A stretch of 64,000 nt of DNA from Bombiscardovia nodaiensis (GTDB lineage: Bacteria > Actinomycetota > Actinomycetes > Actinomycetales > Bifidobacteriaceae). The notes below the pieces were generated by a model that saw only the letters and a program-made list of their open reading frames with translations, was not told the DNA's origin and did no database searches. Positions within the stretch are counted from its first letter, which is position 1, and each line of letters starts with the position of its first letter. The position numbers and the translations under genes are program-made. This document shows, piece by piece, positions 16,410 through 23,932 of this stretch. Location of the stretch: the NCBI GenBank assembly GCA_033127725.1, contig AP026798.1, positions 930,001 through 994,000 of the forward strand. The letters run 5' to 3'.

Positions 16410-17333
16410 CTAAATGCCCCGGACTAAGATGATGACGCCCAGGGTGAGAACGGATAAAACTGTGGTGAGGCCGAGGGTAGATGCCATCTCCCGCTCGCGA
16501 ATGTGGTATTGGTTGGCGAAAATTGCGGTGATGGCCGCCGTGGGCATGCCGAGCGCCACGACCGACTCGTTCAAGGTGGTGGCGTCAACGTGGAAGGCCA
16601 TCATAATGGCGAACATGATGCCTGGAATCACGACCAGCTTGCCCAGGGTGTTGAACCAGACCATGCCGGAGAGGGTGAGCTTCTTTTCATAGAGCACCAG
16701 GCCGCTGGAAAACAGCGCGAGGCCAGAAGTCGCCGCACCGAGAGTGGTAAAACTGCGCTCCCAAGCAGGGGTGATATGCAGGCCGACCATGCACAAGATG
16801 AAGGCGAGAATTGGCGCCCAGACTACCGGCTTTTTGACTGCTGAAACAATCATTTGGCCCAGGCTTGCGTGGTCTTTGCCTTCCGAGGAGAGCAGAATAA
16901 TGGTGGCTGGAACTTGGATGATGTTCATCACTAAGCCGCCAATGGAAATGAGAATGGCGCTTTCGTTGGGAAACAGGGCTCCCAGTACGGTAGGGCCGAT
17001 GAAGGGGATAGCAGGTCCGGTAATGGCCAGCGTTTGGAGCGCCGCCTCGGGCGTGCTCTGGCGCATCAGGAAGCGTGTGACGAGAAACACCAGAATGTAT
17101 CCGCCGACCATGCCTATGAATATCCACAGGGCTACTCGCGCATTGGCAAACAGGGTCGAGCGGCTGGTGGCGAGGATGCCGCCGAACAAGCTGAGCGGTA
17201 GGGTGAAGTTCATAACCAGCTTGTTGATGCCGCTGGCGTACTCACCGTCGAACGTTTTGCGCATACCGGCGTAATATCCGATACACAGTGTCACTACTAC
17301 TGGCAGTAGTGCGGTAATTAAGGTACCAACCAC
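16410..17333 (-). CDS. AEC-family transporter (auxin efflux carrier / malate permease type)
   Basis: A 307-residue integral membrane protein with about ten hydrophobic helices in two halves separated by a short cytoplasmic loop, the standard AEC layout. The N-terminal segment (ALLPVVVTLCIGYYAGM), the NKLVMNFTLPLSLFGGIL motif and the C-terminal ALGMPTAAITAIFANQY motif fit the family, which includes malate and other organic-acid carriers. The GTG start at 17333 is preceded by AGGAAG at good distance. It is the first gene of a two-gene unit with the ThDP enzyme and is divergent from a MarR-type regulator. An operator-like array lies in the shared upstream region. Confidence 0.85.
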   Translation of the reverse strand: MVGTLITALLPVVVTLCIGYYAGMRKTFDGEYASGINKLVMNFTLPLSLFGGILATSRSTLFANARVALWIFIGMVGGYILVFLVTRFLMRQSTPEAALQTLAITGPAIPFIGPTVLGALFPNESAILISIGGLVMNIIQVPATIILLSSEGKDHASLGQMIVSAVKKPVVWAPILAFILCMVGLHITPAWERSFTTLGAATSGLALFSSGLVLYEKKLTLSGMVWFNTLGKLVVIPGIMFAIMMAFHVDATTLNESVVALGMPTAAITAIFANQYHIREREMASTLGLTTVLSVLTLGVIILVRGI

Positions 17334-17390
17334 GTTGTCACTTCCTTACATGTTTTCGTGTCTACTGGCGGGCGATGGCAGCAGCTCGTC

Positions 17391-17424
17391 AACGTTACAG
17401 AATCAACGTTTCTTAAGCAACGTT
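17391..17424. promoter_or_regulatory. three AACGTT boxes with 14-bp phasing
   Basis: AACGTT occurs at 17391, 17405 and 17419, exactly 14 bp apart, each preceded by C (CAACGTT). A further AACGTT is at 17494. They lie between the divergent AEC carrier and MarR genes and probably serve as operators. MarR-type or LacI-type binding are both possible. Confidence 0.55.
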
Positions 17425-17673
17425 TACAAAGTAACAATAAGCCTTCTGGTCGCTCTTGTCAAAATCGCGTTTTTCGGGTTTGCCAAGCGTGAAAACGTTC
17501 GTATGCCTCAGTTTCGCCGGTTCTAGGGACTTCGATGGTGGGAGCAAAATCCTTGCAATGTGCCGCGAATACTAGTGAGCAAAGCAGGGGATAGGGCTCC
17601 AGTAATGGGCAGAGCGCGGGGGAGCTTGCCTCCTTTCTGATAAGCGTGTTAAAATCCTGAATGCTGACTAATT

Positions 17674-18195
17674 TTGTTTCTGACGCGCACTAAGGAGAGT
17701 TGGACCACGCTGAATACTTTTCCTGGTGATATTGCTCAAAGCGTGTCAGTCATTCACCGCGCCTACCAGCGCGATGCTCGCTTATTCTTCAAAGGACTGA
17801 ACCTCAACAGTACGAGCGCTTATATACTGCTCATTCTATGTAAAAAAGGTTCTTTCAGTCAGAACGAACTCTCCCGCGAGCTCCTGATCAACAAGGGCCA
17901 GATTGCCCGTGAAGTCAAGCGGCTGGTCACCAACGGTTTCGTCACACAAGTGCAGTCAGAGGAAAATCACACGGTGAACGTGGTAACGATCACTCCTGAA
18001 GGCAAGAAGCTCATTCCGCGCATTGTCGATTACCGAAACGATTGGTGGAATTCGCGCTTGCAGCAAATCGATGCGACCCCAGACAGCCCGCTCGCGCAGT
18101 CCTTATACACCATAGGCCGCCAGCTCATTGCCAACCAAGACCACGACCGGCTGGCAGCCCTGGCCAACGGCAGACAGGGAATGACGGCCTTCTAA
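17674..18195 (+). CDS. MarR-family transcriptional regulator
   Basis: A winged-helix MarR-type regulator of up to 173 residues. The recognition region is NELSRELLINKGQIAREVKRLVTNGFV, followed by the wing (NHTVNVVTITPEGKKLIPRIVDYR). It is divergent from the AEC/ThDP-enzyme operon and is its likely regulator; the ligand may be an organic acid, by inference. The start is uncertain. The frame opens with TTG at 17674, but a strong AAGGAGAG (17692-17699) lies inside it and would fit a CTG start at 17710. No ATG is available. A TTAAAAT box near 17650 is a plausible -10. Confidence 0.85.
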   Translation: MFLTRTKESWTTLNTFPGDIAQSVSVIHRAYQRDARLFFKGLNLNSTSAYILLILCKKGSFSQNELSRELLINKGQIAREVKRLVTNGFVTQVQSEENHTVNVVTITPEGKKLIPRIVDYRNDWWNSRLQQIDATPDSPLAQSLYTIGRQLIANQDHDRLAALANGRQGMTAF

Positions 18196-18321
18196 GGGTG
18201 GTAAAAGTAGGGCTGGGTTGAAAGTCAACTTCCGCTCGTTTTAAAAGCAGTAAAAGTGACGTTATCGGCCGTTTAGCCGCGGACTCCTGTGAAGTTTGCT
18301 GTCTTCACCAATGAACGCTCG

Positions 18322-18924
18322 TTACTTGTCGCGGCTTAAAACCCAGTTGACGATGTCTGGCGGGAAGAGCTGCTTGAGGGCGTATTCGGCGTCGGAGGGG
18401 GTGTACTTGTAGTCCGCTCCGGTGAGCTTGGCCATGATGTCCTCGGCCCTATTGATTCCGCGAGATTCCATGTCTTTGGCCGCTAGGAGCGCATTGGCTG
18501 GGTAGTCGGCGTGGACGTGCTCAATGGCGTACTGAGCCACCTCCGGCGGATACTTGTCGCGCTTGGTAGTCAGCTGGTCGCGCAGGGCCTCCTCAGACAG
18601 GTGCATGCTGTCCATATAGGACTGAGCTTTGACAGCTGCCTCATCATAGAGGGCCTTGGGATACTTGGACTTTTTGGGCTTATGGGTGGCGGCTGTCTTG
18701 GAAGCGTCGTTGGACTTTTGCGAAGAGTGAGTCGCCTGCCGGACGAGATAGGGCACGTCTACCAGGTCGCTCTGGCCTACCATGAACCAGGTGAGAGCCA
18801 GAAGGACCAGTATGACTTTTTTTAAGGGGAACCGCTGGTACCAGTGACCGCGCGGGTTGTCGAATTCGATAGTGGGTGGGAGAGGAGGCGTTGGCATTGT
18901 TGTGCGTGCTCTCTTTCTCCTCAT
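18322..18924 (-). CDS. Ltp-like membrane-anchored protein, paralogue 1
   Basis: A 200-residue protein with a short basic, Pro-rich cytoplasmic N-terminus and one membrane helix (KKVILVLLALTWFMVG, ~residues 34-50). A Lys/Ser-rich linker follows, then two ~45-residue Ltp-type helical repeats (AQSYMDSMHLSEEALRDQLT... and AKDMESRGINRAEDIMAKLTG...). This domain (host cell surface-exposed lipoprotein family) occurs in phage and prophage Ltp proteins that block superinfection by interfering with DNA injection. Here it is anchored by a helix, not a lipobox Cys. Phage-exclusion activity is inferred from the family only. A shorter start at residue 10 is possible. It lies 65 bp downstream of a second copy. 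Confidence 0.8.
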   Translation of the reverse strand: MRRKRARTTMPTPPLPPTIEFDNPRGHWYQRFPLKKVILVLLALTWFMVGQSDLVDVPYLVRQATHSSQKSNDASKTAATHKPKKSKYPKALYDEAAVKAQSYMDSMHLSEEALRDQLTTKRDKYPPEVAQYAIEHVHADYPANALLAAKDMESRGINRAEDIMAKLTGADYKYTPSDAEYALKQLFPPDIVNWVLSRDK

Positions 18925-18989
18925 CGCTTACCGCGGCGGATAGGTTCCTATATGTATACTAGCTTGGATTCGGATTTGCGGTAGACGGT

Positions 18990-19505
18990 TCAATCGTTTA
19001 AGTGATCTAAGGCATAGTTCGCGTCGGCCGGCGTGAACTTGTCAACGATGCCTGTCAGCTTCGCATCAATGGCTGCCCTATCTAGATGCTGGTTTTGTGC
19101 GTAGTCTTTCGCGCGAATGAGTGCATTGGCTGGGTAATCGGCGTGGACGTGCTCAATGGCATACTGAGCAGCCTCGTCGGTAAAGCGGTCTGGCTCACCG
19201 GTCAGCTTGTCTCGTAAACCTTCCTCAGACAGGTGGTAGGTATCAACATAAACCTGGGCTTTCTTCGCTGCGTCGGCGTGGTTGTTAGACCGAGGCTTGG
19301 GCTTGGGGCTCTTCTGCTTGGTGATTTCAGATTTCGTGGCCCAGTCAATGACCTCATGGGCGTTCGAAATAATGGTGTCACCATGCGTGAAAGCCAGGTA
19401 GATTCCTGCGGCGAGTATGGCTACGAGCACCCAGATCCAAACTCGCTTATAGAGAGGTTTCCCCTTCTCCTCATAGTAAGCTGAGAGATCTGGTTGATCG
19501 CGCAT
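18990..19505 (-). CDS. Ltp-like membrane-anchored protein, paralogue 2
   Basis: A 171-residue paralogue of the next downstream gene. One membrane helix (VWIWVLVAILAAGIYLAF, ~residues 22-40) is followed by a Lys/Pro/Ser linker and two Ltp-type repeats (AQVYVDTYHLSEEGLRDKLTG..., AKDYAQNQHLDRAAIDAKLTG...). The block YAIEHVHADYPANAL is identical in both proteins, which argues for recent tandem duplication or conversion. The orientation should place the repeats outside the membrane. The ribosome site is weak (GGGAAGAG, 13 bases before ATG). As with the paralogue, a role in excluding phage DNA is a family-based inference; a cell-surface housekeeping role is equally possible. Confidence 0.8.
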   Translation of the reverse strand: MRDQPDLSAYYEEKGKPLYKRVWIWVLVAILAAGIYLAFTHGDTIISNAHEVIDWATKSEITKQKSPKPKPRSNNHADAAKKAQVYVDTYHLSEEGLRDKLTGEPDRFTDEAAQYAIEHVHADYPANALIRAKDYAQNQHLDRAAIDAKLTGIVDKFTPADANYALDHLND

Positions 19506-19783
19506 AGGACTAAAAAATCTCTTCCCTCTTCGTGTGGTTACAACTTCTTGTATCCTAGCAGGAAGTCTGACTATCAGCTGTACTGGGAGCAGAGGAGGGG
19601 CCAGCTGATGCGCAAACTTGGCTCGCTGACTGGGGGCTCGTAGGGATGATGCTGTAGAAATAGTGTGTGAGGACGGGGCGCTGCCTCAAATGGCAACCCA
19701 GCTTTGCGGAGCTGCTGGTGGGCGGCTATGAGCTGGCCGGTGCGTGTCCTTACGGCAGATACTGGTAGTGATGGCTAGAGGTG

Positions 19784-19810
19784 GGCGGACTGTGAGAAGT
19801 TCGGTCCGCC
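19784..19810 (+). other. hairpin just upstream of yhbY; surrounding gene-free gap
   Basis: GGCGGAC (19784-19790) pairs exactly with GTCCGCC (19804-19810), ending 10 bases before the yhbY start. The remaining gap from 19506 to 19783 holds no supported gene or RNA; it likely carries the promoters of the two flanking divergent units. Confidence 0.4.
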
Positions 19811-19820
19811 GGGAAGGCAG

Positions 19821-20135
19821 ATGGAAAATATGGCGCTCAGTAAGAAGCAGGTCAAGCAGTTGCGGGCACTGGCTAACGGGCTCTCTCCTGCCCTGTGGAT
19901 TGGCAAGGAGGGCGTGAGCGAGGCTGCGGTCAAGCAGACTGAGCAGACCCTAGACGCGCACGAGCTGATTAAGTGCGTGGTGCAAGACGGTGGGCCGGTT
20001 GACGCGCGCGAGGCCGGGGAGGACCTGGCGGACCGCTTAGGCGCCCAGCTGGTGCAGGTTATCGGTAGGCGCTTTGTGCTCTATCGCGCCTCCAACAAAG
20101 AGGGTATAACGCCCATAGCACTCGTGCGTGAATAA
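19821..20135 (+). CDS. yhbY: YhbY-type CRM-domain RNA-binding protein
   Basis: A 104-residue protein made of one CRM domain, related to YhbY/YqeI, which associates with pre-50S ribosomal particles. The pattern LSKKQVKQLRALANGLSPALWIGKEGVSEAAVKQTEQTLDAHELIKCVV is diagnostic; the GxxG loop usual in CRM domains appears here as IGKEG. The C-terminal half is LADRLGAQLVQVIGRRFVLYR. The ATG at 19821 follows GGGAAGGCAG. A second ATG three codons later is possible. It appears to be a single-gene unit. Confidence 0.92.
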   Translation: MENMALSKKQVKQLRALANGLSPALWIGKEGVSEAAVKQTEQTLDAHELIKCVVQDGGPVDAREAGEDLADRLGAQLVQVIGRRFVLYRASNKEGITPIALVRE

Positions 20136-20262
20136 AGAGTAAAACGCGGAGCCTGGCCTATGCCGATGGGCGGAGTTTGACCGTTCCCGGTTTGCTGCTG
20201 TTGCCTGGTGGATCATGCGGATGCTGACAGGCTGCAACACTTTAAGAAAAATGTCAAGATAA

Positions 20263-20292
20263 CTTTACGTAAAGTAAACTTTACTGTATGCT
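20263..20292 (+). promoter_or_regulatory. promoter with overlapping palindromes, membrane-protein/XRE pair
   Basis: CTTTACGTAAAG (20263-20274) is a perfect 12-bp palindrome. It overlaps AGTAAACTTTACT (20273-20285), a 13-bp inverted repeat. A -35-like TTTACG (20264) and -10-like TATGCT (20287) are 17 bp apart, so the palindromes cover the promoter. Autoregulation by the downstream XRE protein is the simplest reading. Confidence 0.6.
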
Positions 20293-20331
20293 GGTGCTAC
20301 CCAACGTCAATACTGACTCATAGGAGGCATC

Positions 20332-20853
20332 ATGAACGAGACTTCAAACCACGATTTCCAGCCTGATTCAAACGCCCAAGCACCTTCCAAGAGTGAGAGG
20401 GCCTTTGGATACATGCACATCGGCCAGCGGCGGCTACCAGCCTTGCCTGTGGCTGCTGTGGTGGGGGTCGTGTTGGCATTTGTGGTTGGAATGCTCATGA
20501 CCTGGCTCATGCCTGGGCCCGATTCGGTTTCGTGGATACGGAAAATGCTCTTAAATGCTGTCTGCTCCTGGCCGGTGCTGTTCGCTCTGGCCTGGGTCTG
20601 TATCGTCGACCGTGAAAGTATTCCCGAGGCAGATCTGCGCCCAGAGGAAAACGTGGAGACACACTGGGTCAATACCAGCGCTGTCCACGCATTTTGGGCC
20701 ACAGCTATTGCCGTCGGGCCCTGTGTTGTCTTTACCATCAATATCAAAACGGATCTGCCAGCGGTGAGTCTGACCCTGCTCGCAGTGGCGGCCTTTATGG
20801 TGCTTGCATTCCTGGTGTCATATGGCATTGAAAGGGTGAAAGATCGTGGATAA
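20332..20853 (+). CDS. four-helix membrane protein paired with an XRE regulator
   Basis: Function unknown. The 173-residue product has a polar N-terminus and about four hydrophobic helices: PALPVAAVVGVVLAFVVGMLM, NAVCSWPVLFALAWVCIV, a segment around VNTSAVHAFWATAIAVGPCVVF, and AVSLTLLAVAAFMVLAFLVSYGI. A strong AGGAGG precedes the ATG. The stop overlaps the GTG of the next gene by eight bases, so it is translationally coupled to a short XRE/Cro-type regulator. Pairs of a small multi-helix membrane protein (DUF2178-like) and an XRE regulator are common in Firmicutes and Actinobacteria; their role is poorly understood. Confidence 0.75.
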   Translation: MNETSNHDFQPDSNAQAPSKSERAFGYMHIGQRRLPALPVAAVVGVVLAFVVGMLMTWLMPGPDSVSWIRKMLLNAVCSWPVLFALAWVCIVDRESIPEADLRPEENVETHWVNTSAVHAFWATAIAVGPCVVFTINIKTDLPAVSLTLLAVAAFMVLAFLVSYGIERVKDRG

Positions 20854-21034
20854 CAGCCTGGCCCACCTGCGCAAGGAGCGTCATTGGTCTCAGGAAGATC
20901 TCGCTAGACAGCTGGGGGTGAGTCGGCAAACGATTATTTCGATAGAAAAAGGACAGTTCAATCCCTCTTTGCCCCTGGCCTTCCAGCTGGCGGAAGCCTT
21001 TGGACTCACAATCGAGGATATCTTCAAGCCCTAG
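20846..21034 (+). CDS. small XRE/Cro-type HTH regulator
   Basis: A 62-residue protein that is essentially a single Cro/C1-type HTH (LAHLRKERHWSQEDLARQLGVSRQTIISIEKGQFNPSLPLAFQLAEAFGLTIEDIF), close to the YozG-like group of minimal regulators. It starts with GTG inside the end of the membrane-protein gene, and AAAGGGTG supplies the ribosome site. It probably binds the overlapping palindromes upstream of the pair. It may sense a state relayed by the membrane partner, which is an inference. Confidence 0.9.
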   Translation: MDNSLAHLRKERHWSQEDLARQLGVSRQTIISIEKGQFNPSLPLAFQLAEAFGLTIEDIFKP

Positions 21035-21139
21035 GTGGAGCGCTACCCTGCCAGTCGTTTGCCAAGGGGGGCGGCTACCTTAGAAAGCAGTGTGCTGCCT
21101 GGCAGCATAGGCTAATAGCAATGGGTCGAAGGAGTTGGT

Positions 21140-21943
21140 ATGTCAGAGGCAACAGAGCCGACTAGACAGGAACAGGCAGCAGCGGGAGAGAATAGGCTGG
21201 AGCAGCCCTTCGAGCAGACCTACCGCCGGGGGCCTGTGATTATGCGCGGGCCGATGATTCCCAGTGACAACTCGAATACGAACCTGCTGAGCGCGGACCA
21301 AGACACGGACTGGCTGCACATGGATCCCTGGCGGGTCTTACGTATTCAAGCCGAGTTCGTGGATGGGTTCGGAGCTCTGGCTGAACTGGGGCCGGCTGTC
21401 TCGATTTTTGGGTCTGCCCGCACCAAGAGCGACGACCCCGCCTACGAGTCCGCCCGGCGGATGGGACACGACATAGCCCAGCAGGGGATTGCTGTCATTA
21501 CCGGCGGCGGACCGGGAGTGATGGAAGCGGCTAACCGGGGAGCGGCCGAAGCTGGCGGCAAGTCCGTGGGCCTGGGCATTGAACTGCCCCATGAGCAGGG
21601 CATCAACCAGTGGGTCAACCTGGGCATGAGTTTCCGTTATTTCTTCGTGCGCAAGACCATGTTTGTCAAGTACTCGTCAGGCGTGATTGTCTGCCCAGGC
21701 GGTTTTGGCACCATGGACGAGATGTTTGAGCTACTCACCCTGGTTCAGACCCACAAGGTGACACGAATGCCCATTGTCTTGTTCGACAAGGCCTACTGGG
21801 ATGGGCTCTTTGACTGGATTTCCTCAACCGTGCACGACAGGGGCATGATTTCGGACTTAGACCCGAGTCTGCTGGTGCGCACCGACGATCCAGAGGAAGC
21901 TGTGCGCGTAGTAGTGAAGAATTGCCAGCAGCAAGAGCAGTAA
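21140..21943 (+). CDS. LOG-family protein (TIGR00730, phosphoribohydrolase-like)
   Basis: A 267-residue Rossmann-fold protein of the LONELY GUY family, once misnamed lysine decarboxylase. The family motifs GGGPGVMEAANRGA and PGGFGTMDEMFE are intact and include the catalytic Arg/Glu environment. Known members release the base from nucleoside 5'-monophosphates (cytokinin-type or general NMP). The first ~70 residues are a variable extension. The ATG has a good site (GAAGGAGTTGGT). It forms a single-gene unit convergent with the methyltransferase. Confidence 0.9.
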   Translation: MSEATEPTRQEQAAAGENRLEQPFEQTYRRGPVIMRGPMIPSDNSNTNLLSADQDTDWLHMDPWRVLRIQAEFVDGFGALAELGPAVSIFGSARTKSDDPAYESARRMGHDIAQQGIAVITGGGPGVMEAANRGAAEAGGKSVGLGIELPHEQGINQWVNLGMSFRYFFVRKTMFVKYSSGVIVCPGGFGTMDEMFELLTLVQTHKVTRMPIVLFDKAYWDGLFDWISSTVHDRGMISDLDPSLLVRTDDPEEAVRVVVKNCQQQEQ

Positions 21944-21965
21944 ATTACGACGAACTAGTGCAGAG

Positions 21966-21999
21966 CGGCAGTGGGGGGCAGCGCGATTCCCTACTGCCG
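21966..21999. terminator. hairpin between convergent LOG and methyltransferase genes
   Basis: CGGCAGTGGGG (from 21966) can pair with CCCTACTGCCG (ending 21999), about 11 bp with one G-T pair. There is no T tract. Confidence 0.4.
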
Positions 22000-22032
22000 G
22001 TCGGGCCTCGGGCGCTGGGTGGAAGGCTTTGC

Positions 22033-22704
22033 TCAGCGCTTTGCAGCCAGCAGGATGCCAGTGCCCACCGGCAGGAGGCAGGCGTCGAAGTCGTTGCTCT
22101 CCTGGTAGTCGTCGAGAATCTGCCGGATCATGGTAACCCGCTCTGAGCGGTTGGCCGGGTTCATGATACCGCCGTCTTCTTCGTTTTGCGCGAAGCACAT
22201 GGCATCGGTGAAGAGAATTTGCCCGCGCTCGCGTAAGAGCCTTGGTGCCTCGGCTAGGGCGTCACGGTAGTTGTCATTTTCGCCGGCCACCACAATCAAA
22301 TCGTAGTCTCGCGGGTTTAGACGGGGAAAATATGCTTTGGCGGGCGCGTTGACAGCGCGCAGGCGGGCTGTCGTGTGGCCGCTCAAACTGCGGAAGGTCT
22401 GGCGGATGAGGTCAACACCTTGGGCTGAGGAGTCTACCGCGGTAAATTGACCACCGGCCCCCAGTCCTTCAATCAGTCTAATGGTCTCCACCACCGAACC
22501 GGTACCCACCAAGATAATGGACTGAGCCCTACTCGCCCTAGCTACCACCTTGAGGAAGGCACCCTGCGCTACGCAGGACTGAGCGAAGCCCGCCTCACTG
22601 GCCAGTGCGCGCGAGGAGGCTAAAAATTCGGACTCAGCGTTCAGCGCGCAGGCCTCGGCGTACTCCCAGGCTTTGGCGTGGTTCGTGTAGGAAGTCTTAT
22701 TCAT
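22033..22704 (-). CDS. class I SAM-dependent O-methyltransferase-like protein
   Basis: A 223-residue Rossmann-type methyltransferase of the O-methyltransferase 3 / YrrM-like family. The SAM-binding region is IILVGTGSVVETIRLIEGLGAGGQFTAVDSSAQGVD, and the metal-site-type motif is YDLIVVAGENDNYRDALAEAPRLLRERGQILFTDAM. The first glycine-rich loop is unusual (VGTGSV). The target is unknown. It begins five bases after the sdhB stop with little ribosome-site signal, so it is probably expressed by coupling to sdhB. Placement after sdhAB is noteworthy because the family is not known to act on that complex. Confidence 0.82.
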   Translation of the reverse strand: MNKTSYTNHAKAWEYAEACALNAESEFLASSRALASEAGFAQSCVAQGAFLKVVARASRAQSIILVGTGSVVETIRLIEGLGAGGQFTAVDSSAQGVDLIRQTFRSLSGHTTARLRAVNAPAKAYFPRLNPRDYDLIVVAGENDNYRDALAEAPRLLRERGQILFTDAMCFAQNEEDGGIMNPANRSERVTMIRQILDDYQESNDFDACLLPVGTGILLAAKR

Positions 22705-22708
22705 ATCT

Positions 22709-23821
22709 TTACTCTAACGACTGGCCCTCACAAGTGGCGTCCTGGCGGGCCTGCTTGATTAAGGACCAGATGGTATCTGCTATATCTATGCCGCGCGGGC
22801 AGTAGCGGGTGCAGGCGCGAACTGACTGGCAGGCGCGTAGACCGTCGGCCTGATTGATGGTTTGCAGGCGCTCCGAGGCCCGGCTGTCGCGCGAATCGCG
22901 GATAAAGCGGGCCGAGGCTACCAGGGCTGCGGGGCCTATAAACGCTTCACCTCCTGCGTATATGGGACAGGCCGCTTCGCACAAGCCGCAGGCAATGCAG
23001 TTGCTCAGGAGCTCGTAGGCCTTCAACTCCTGCGGTGACTGGAGGTATTCGCTGGAAGCTGCGGCTAGGGGAGTGTCTGCCAATTCGCTGGATAGGTCGC
23101 CGTCTTGATGAGCTGGACTAGCTTGACTAGGTAGCTGCCCGGGGCTTTGGTGCTGCAGGTAGGGCTGTATTTGAGTGATCTGCCCCATCATCGGTTGGAT
23201 GTCTACCAGCAAATCGCGCAAGACTGGAAAACCAGGCAAGGGAGCTAATTCGATAGCTTCCTGAGCGTCATCTGGCTGGCTGTTGGATGCCTCTTCTGCC
23301 CGGGCAAACGCGGTGAACTGTGCTGGCGGCTGGTGAGCAGAGAAAGGCGAGGGCTCCTGCTCAGGCAGGGGGCAGGCGTATCCGCTGGTGGCAGAGCTGG
23401 TGAGGCGAAAACCTGGCTGACCAGTGTACGTATTCTTACGGGCGCGGGCGCGGATCTGGGCCGTGCGGAGGGCTTGGCTCACCGTTATCTTGCAGAGTAG
23501 GGCGGGCTGGCCGTTAACTAAAACGCCGTCTGAGCCACACATGCCGTGGCCGCAGGAGTAGCGGAAGGCCAGGCTGGGGTCGAACTCGCGTTTGATGGTG
23601 AGCAGGCAGTCCAGGAGCGTGGATTGGGGGCTGGTGGTCAGCTCGTACTCCTGCACCCACCGTTTCATGTGTTCGCCCGGCTGAGCAAGGGAGCTCCTAC
23701 TGCTAGCTGCGGCGAAAGGATTGGGCCGGTGCTGCTGGCTTGCGCCTTGGAGCGCTGGGAGCGGGCGGGCTCGGTGGATACGAATGAGAATACGGGTATG
23801 GCTGCTCTTGCTCTCTTCCAT
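22709..23821 (-). CDS. sdhB: succinate dehydrogenase / fumarate reductase iron-sulfur subunit with insertions
   Basis: The electron-transfer subunit that passes electrons between the flavoprotein and quinone. The 2Fe-2S motif is CGHGMCGSDG...C near residue 90; Asp replaces the third Cys, as in E. coli SdhB. The 4Fe-4S motif CIACGLCEAACP and the 3Fe-4S motif CQSVRACTRYCPRGID are intact. The usual length is ~240-250 residues; this one is 370. Low-complexity insertions lie after the first cluster (~residues 150-205, Gln/Pro/Ala-rich) and between IQPYLQHQ and the second cluster domain, and the N-terminus is extended. AGGAGG is 10 bases before the ATG at 23821; an ATG at 23830 is too close to it. 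No membrane-anchor gene is adjacent. Confidence 0.9.
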   Translation of the reverse strand: MEESKSSHTRILIRIHRARPLPALQGASQQHRPNPFAAASSRSSLAQPGEHMKRWVQEYELTTSPQSTLLDCLLTIKREFDPSLAFRYSCGHGMCGSDGVLVNGQPALLCKITVSQALRTAQIRARARKNTYTGQPGFRLTSSATSGYACPLPEQEPSPFSAHQPPAQFTAFARAEEASNSQPDDAQEAIELAPLPGFPVLRDLLVDIQPMMGQITQIQPYLQHQSPGQLPSQASPAHQDGDLSSELADTPLAAASSEYLQSPQELKAYELLSNCIACGLCEAACPIYAGGEAFIGPAALVASARFIRDSRDSRASERLQTINQADGLRACQSVRACTRYCPRGIDIADTIWSLIKQARQDATCEGQSLE

Positions 23822-23932
23822 ACTGCTCATACCTCCTATTGTCTCACTGCCGCTGGAAACGTGCTGCCCACGCCTGATTTGTTGAGTGGGTCGTATGACC
23901 TATCGGGCAAACTACTTGGTAGCCGCGTGCAC

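Noticed and set aside
6214..20000. Integrated prophage or conjugative element spanning the accessory region
   Set aside because: No integrase, terminase, capsid, relaxase or attachment duplication seen; the tRNA-Arg 3' end is not repeated downstream in the window.
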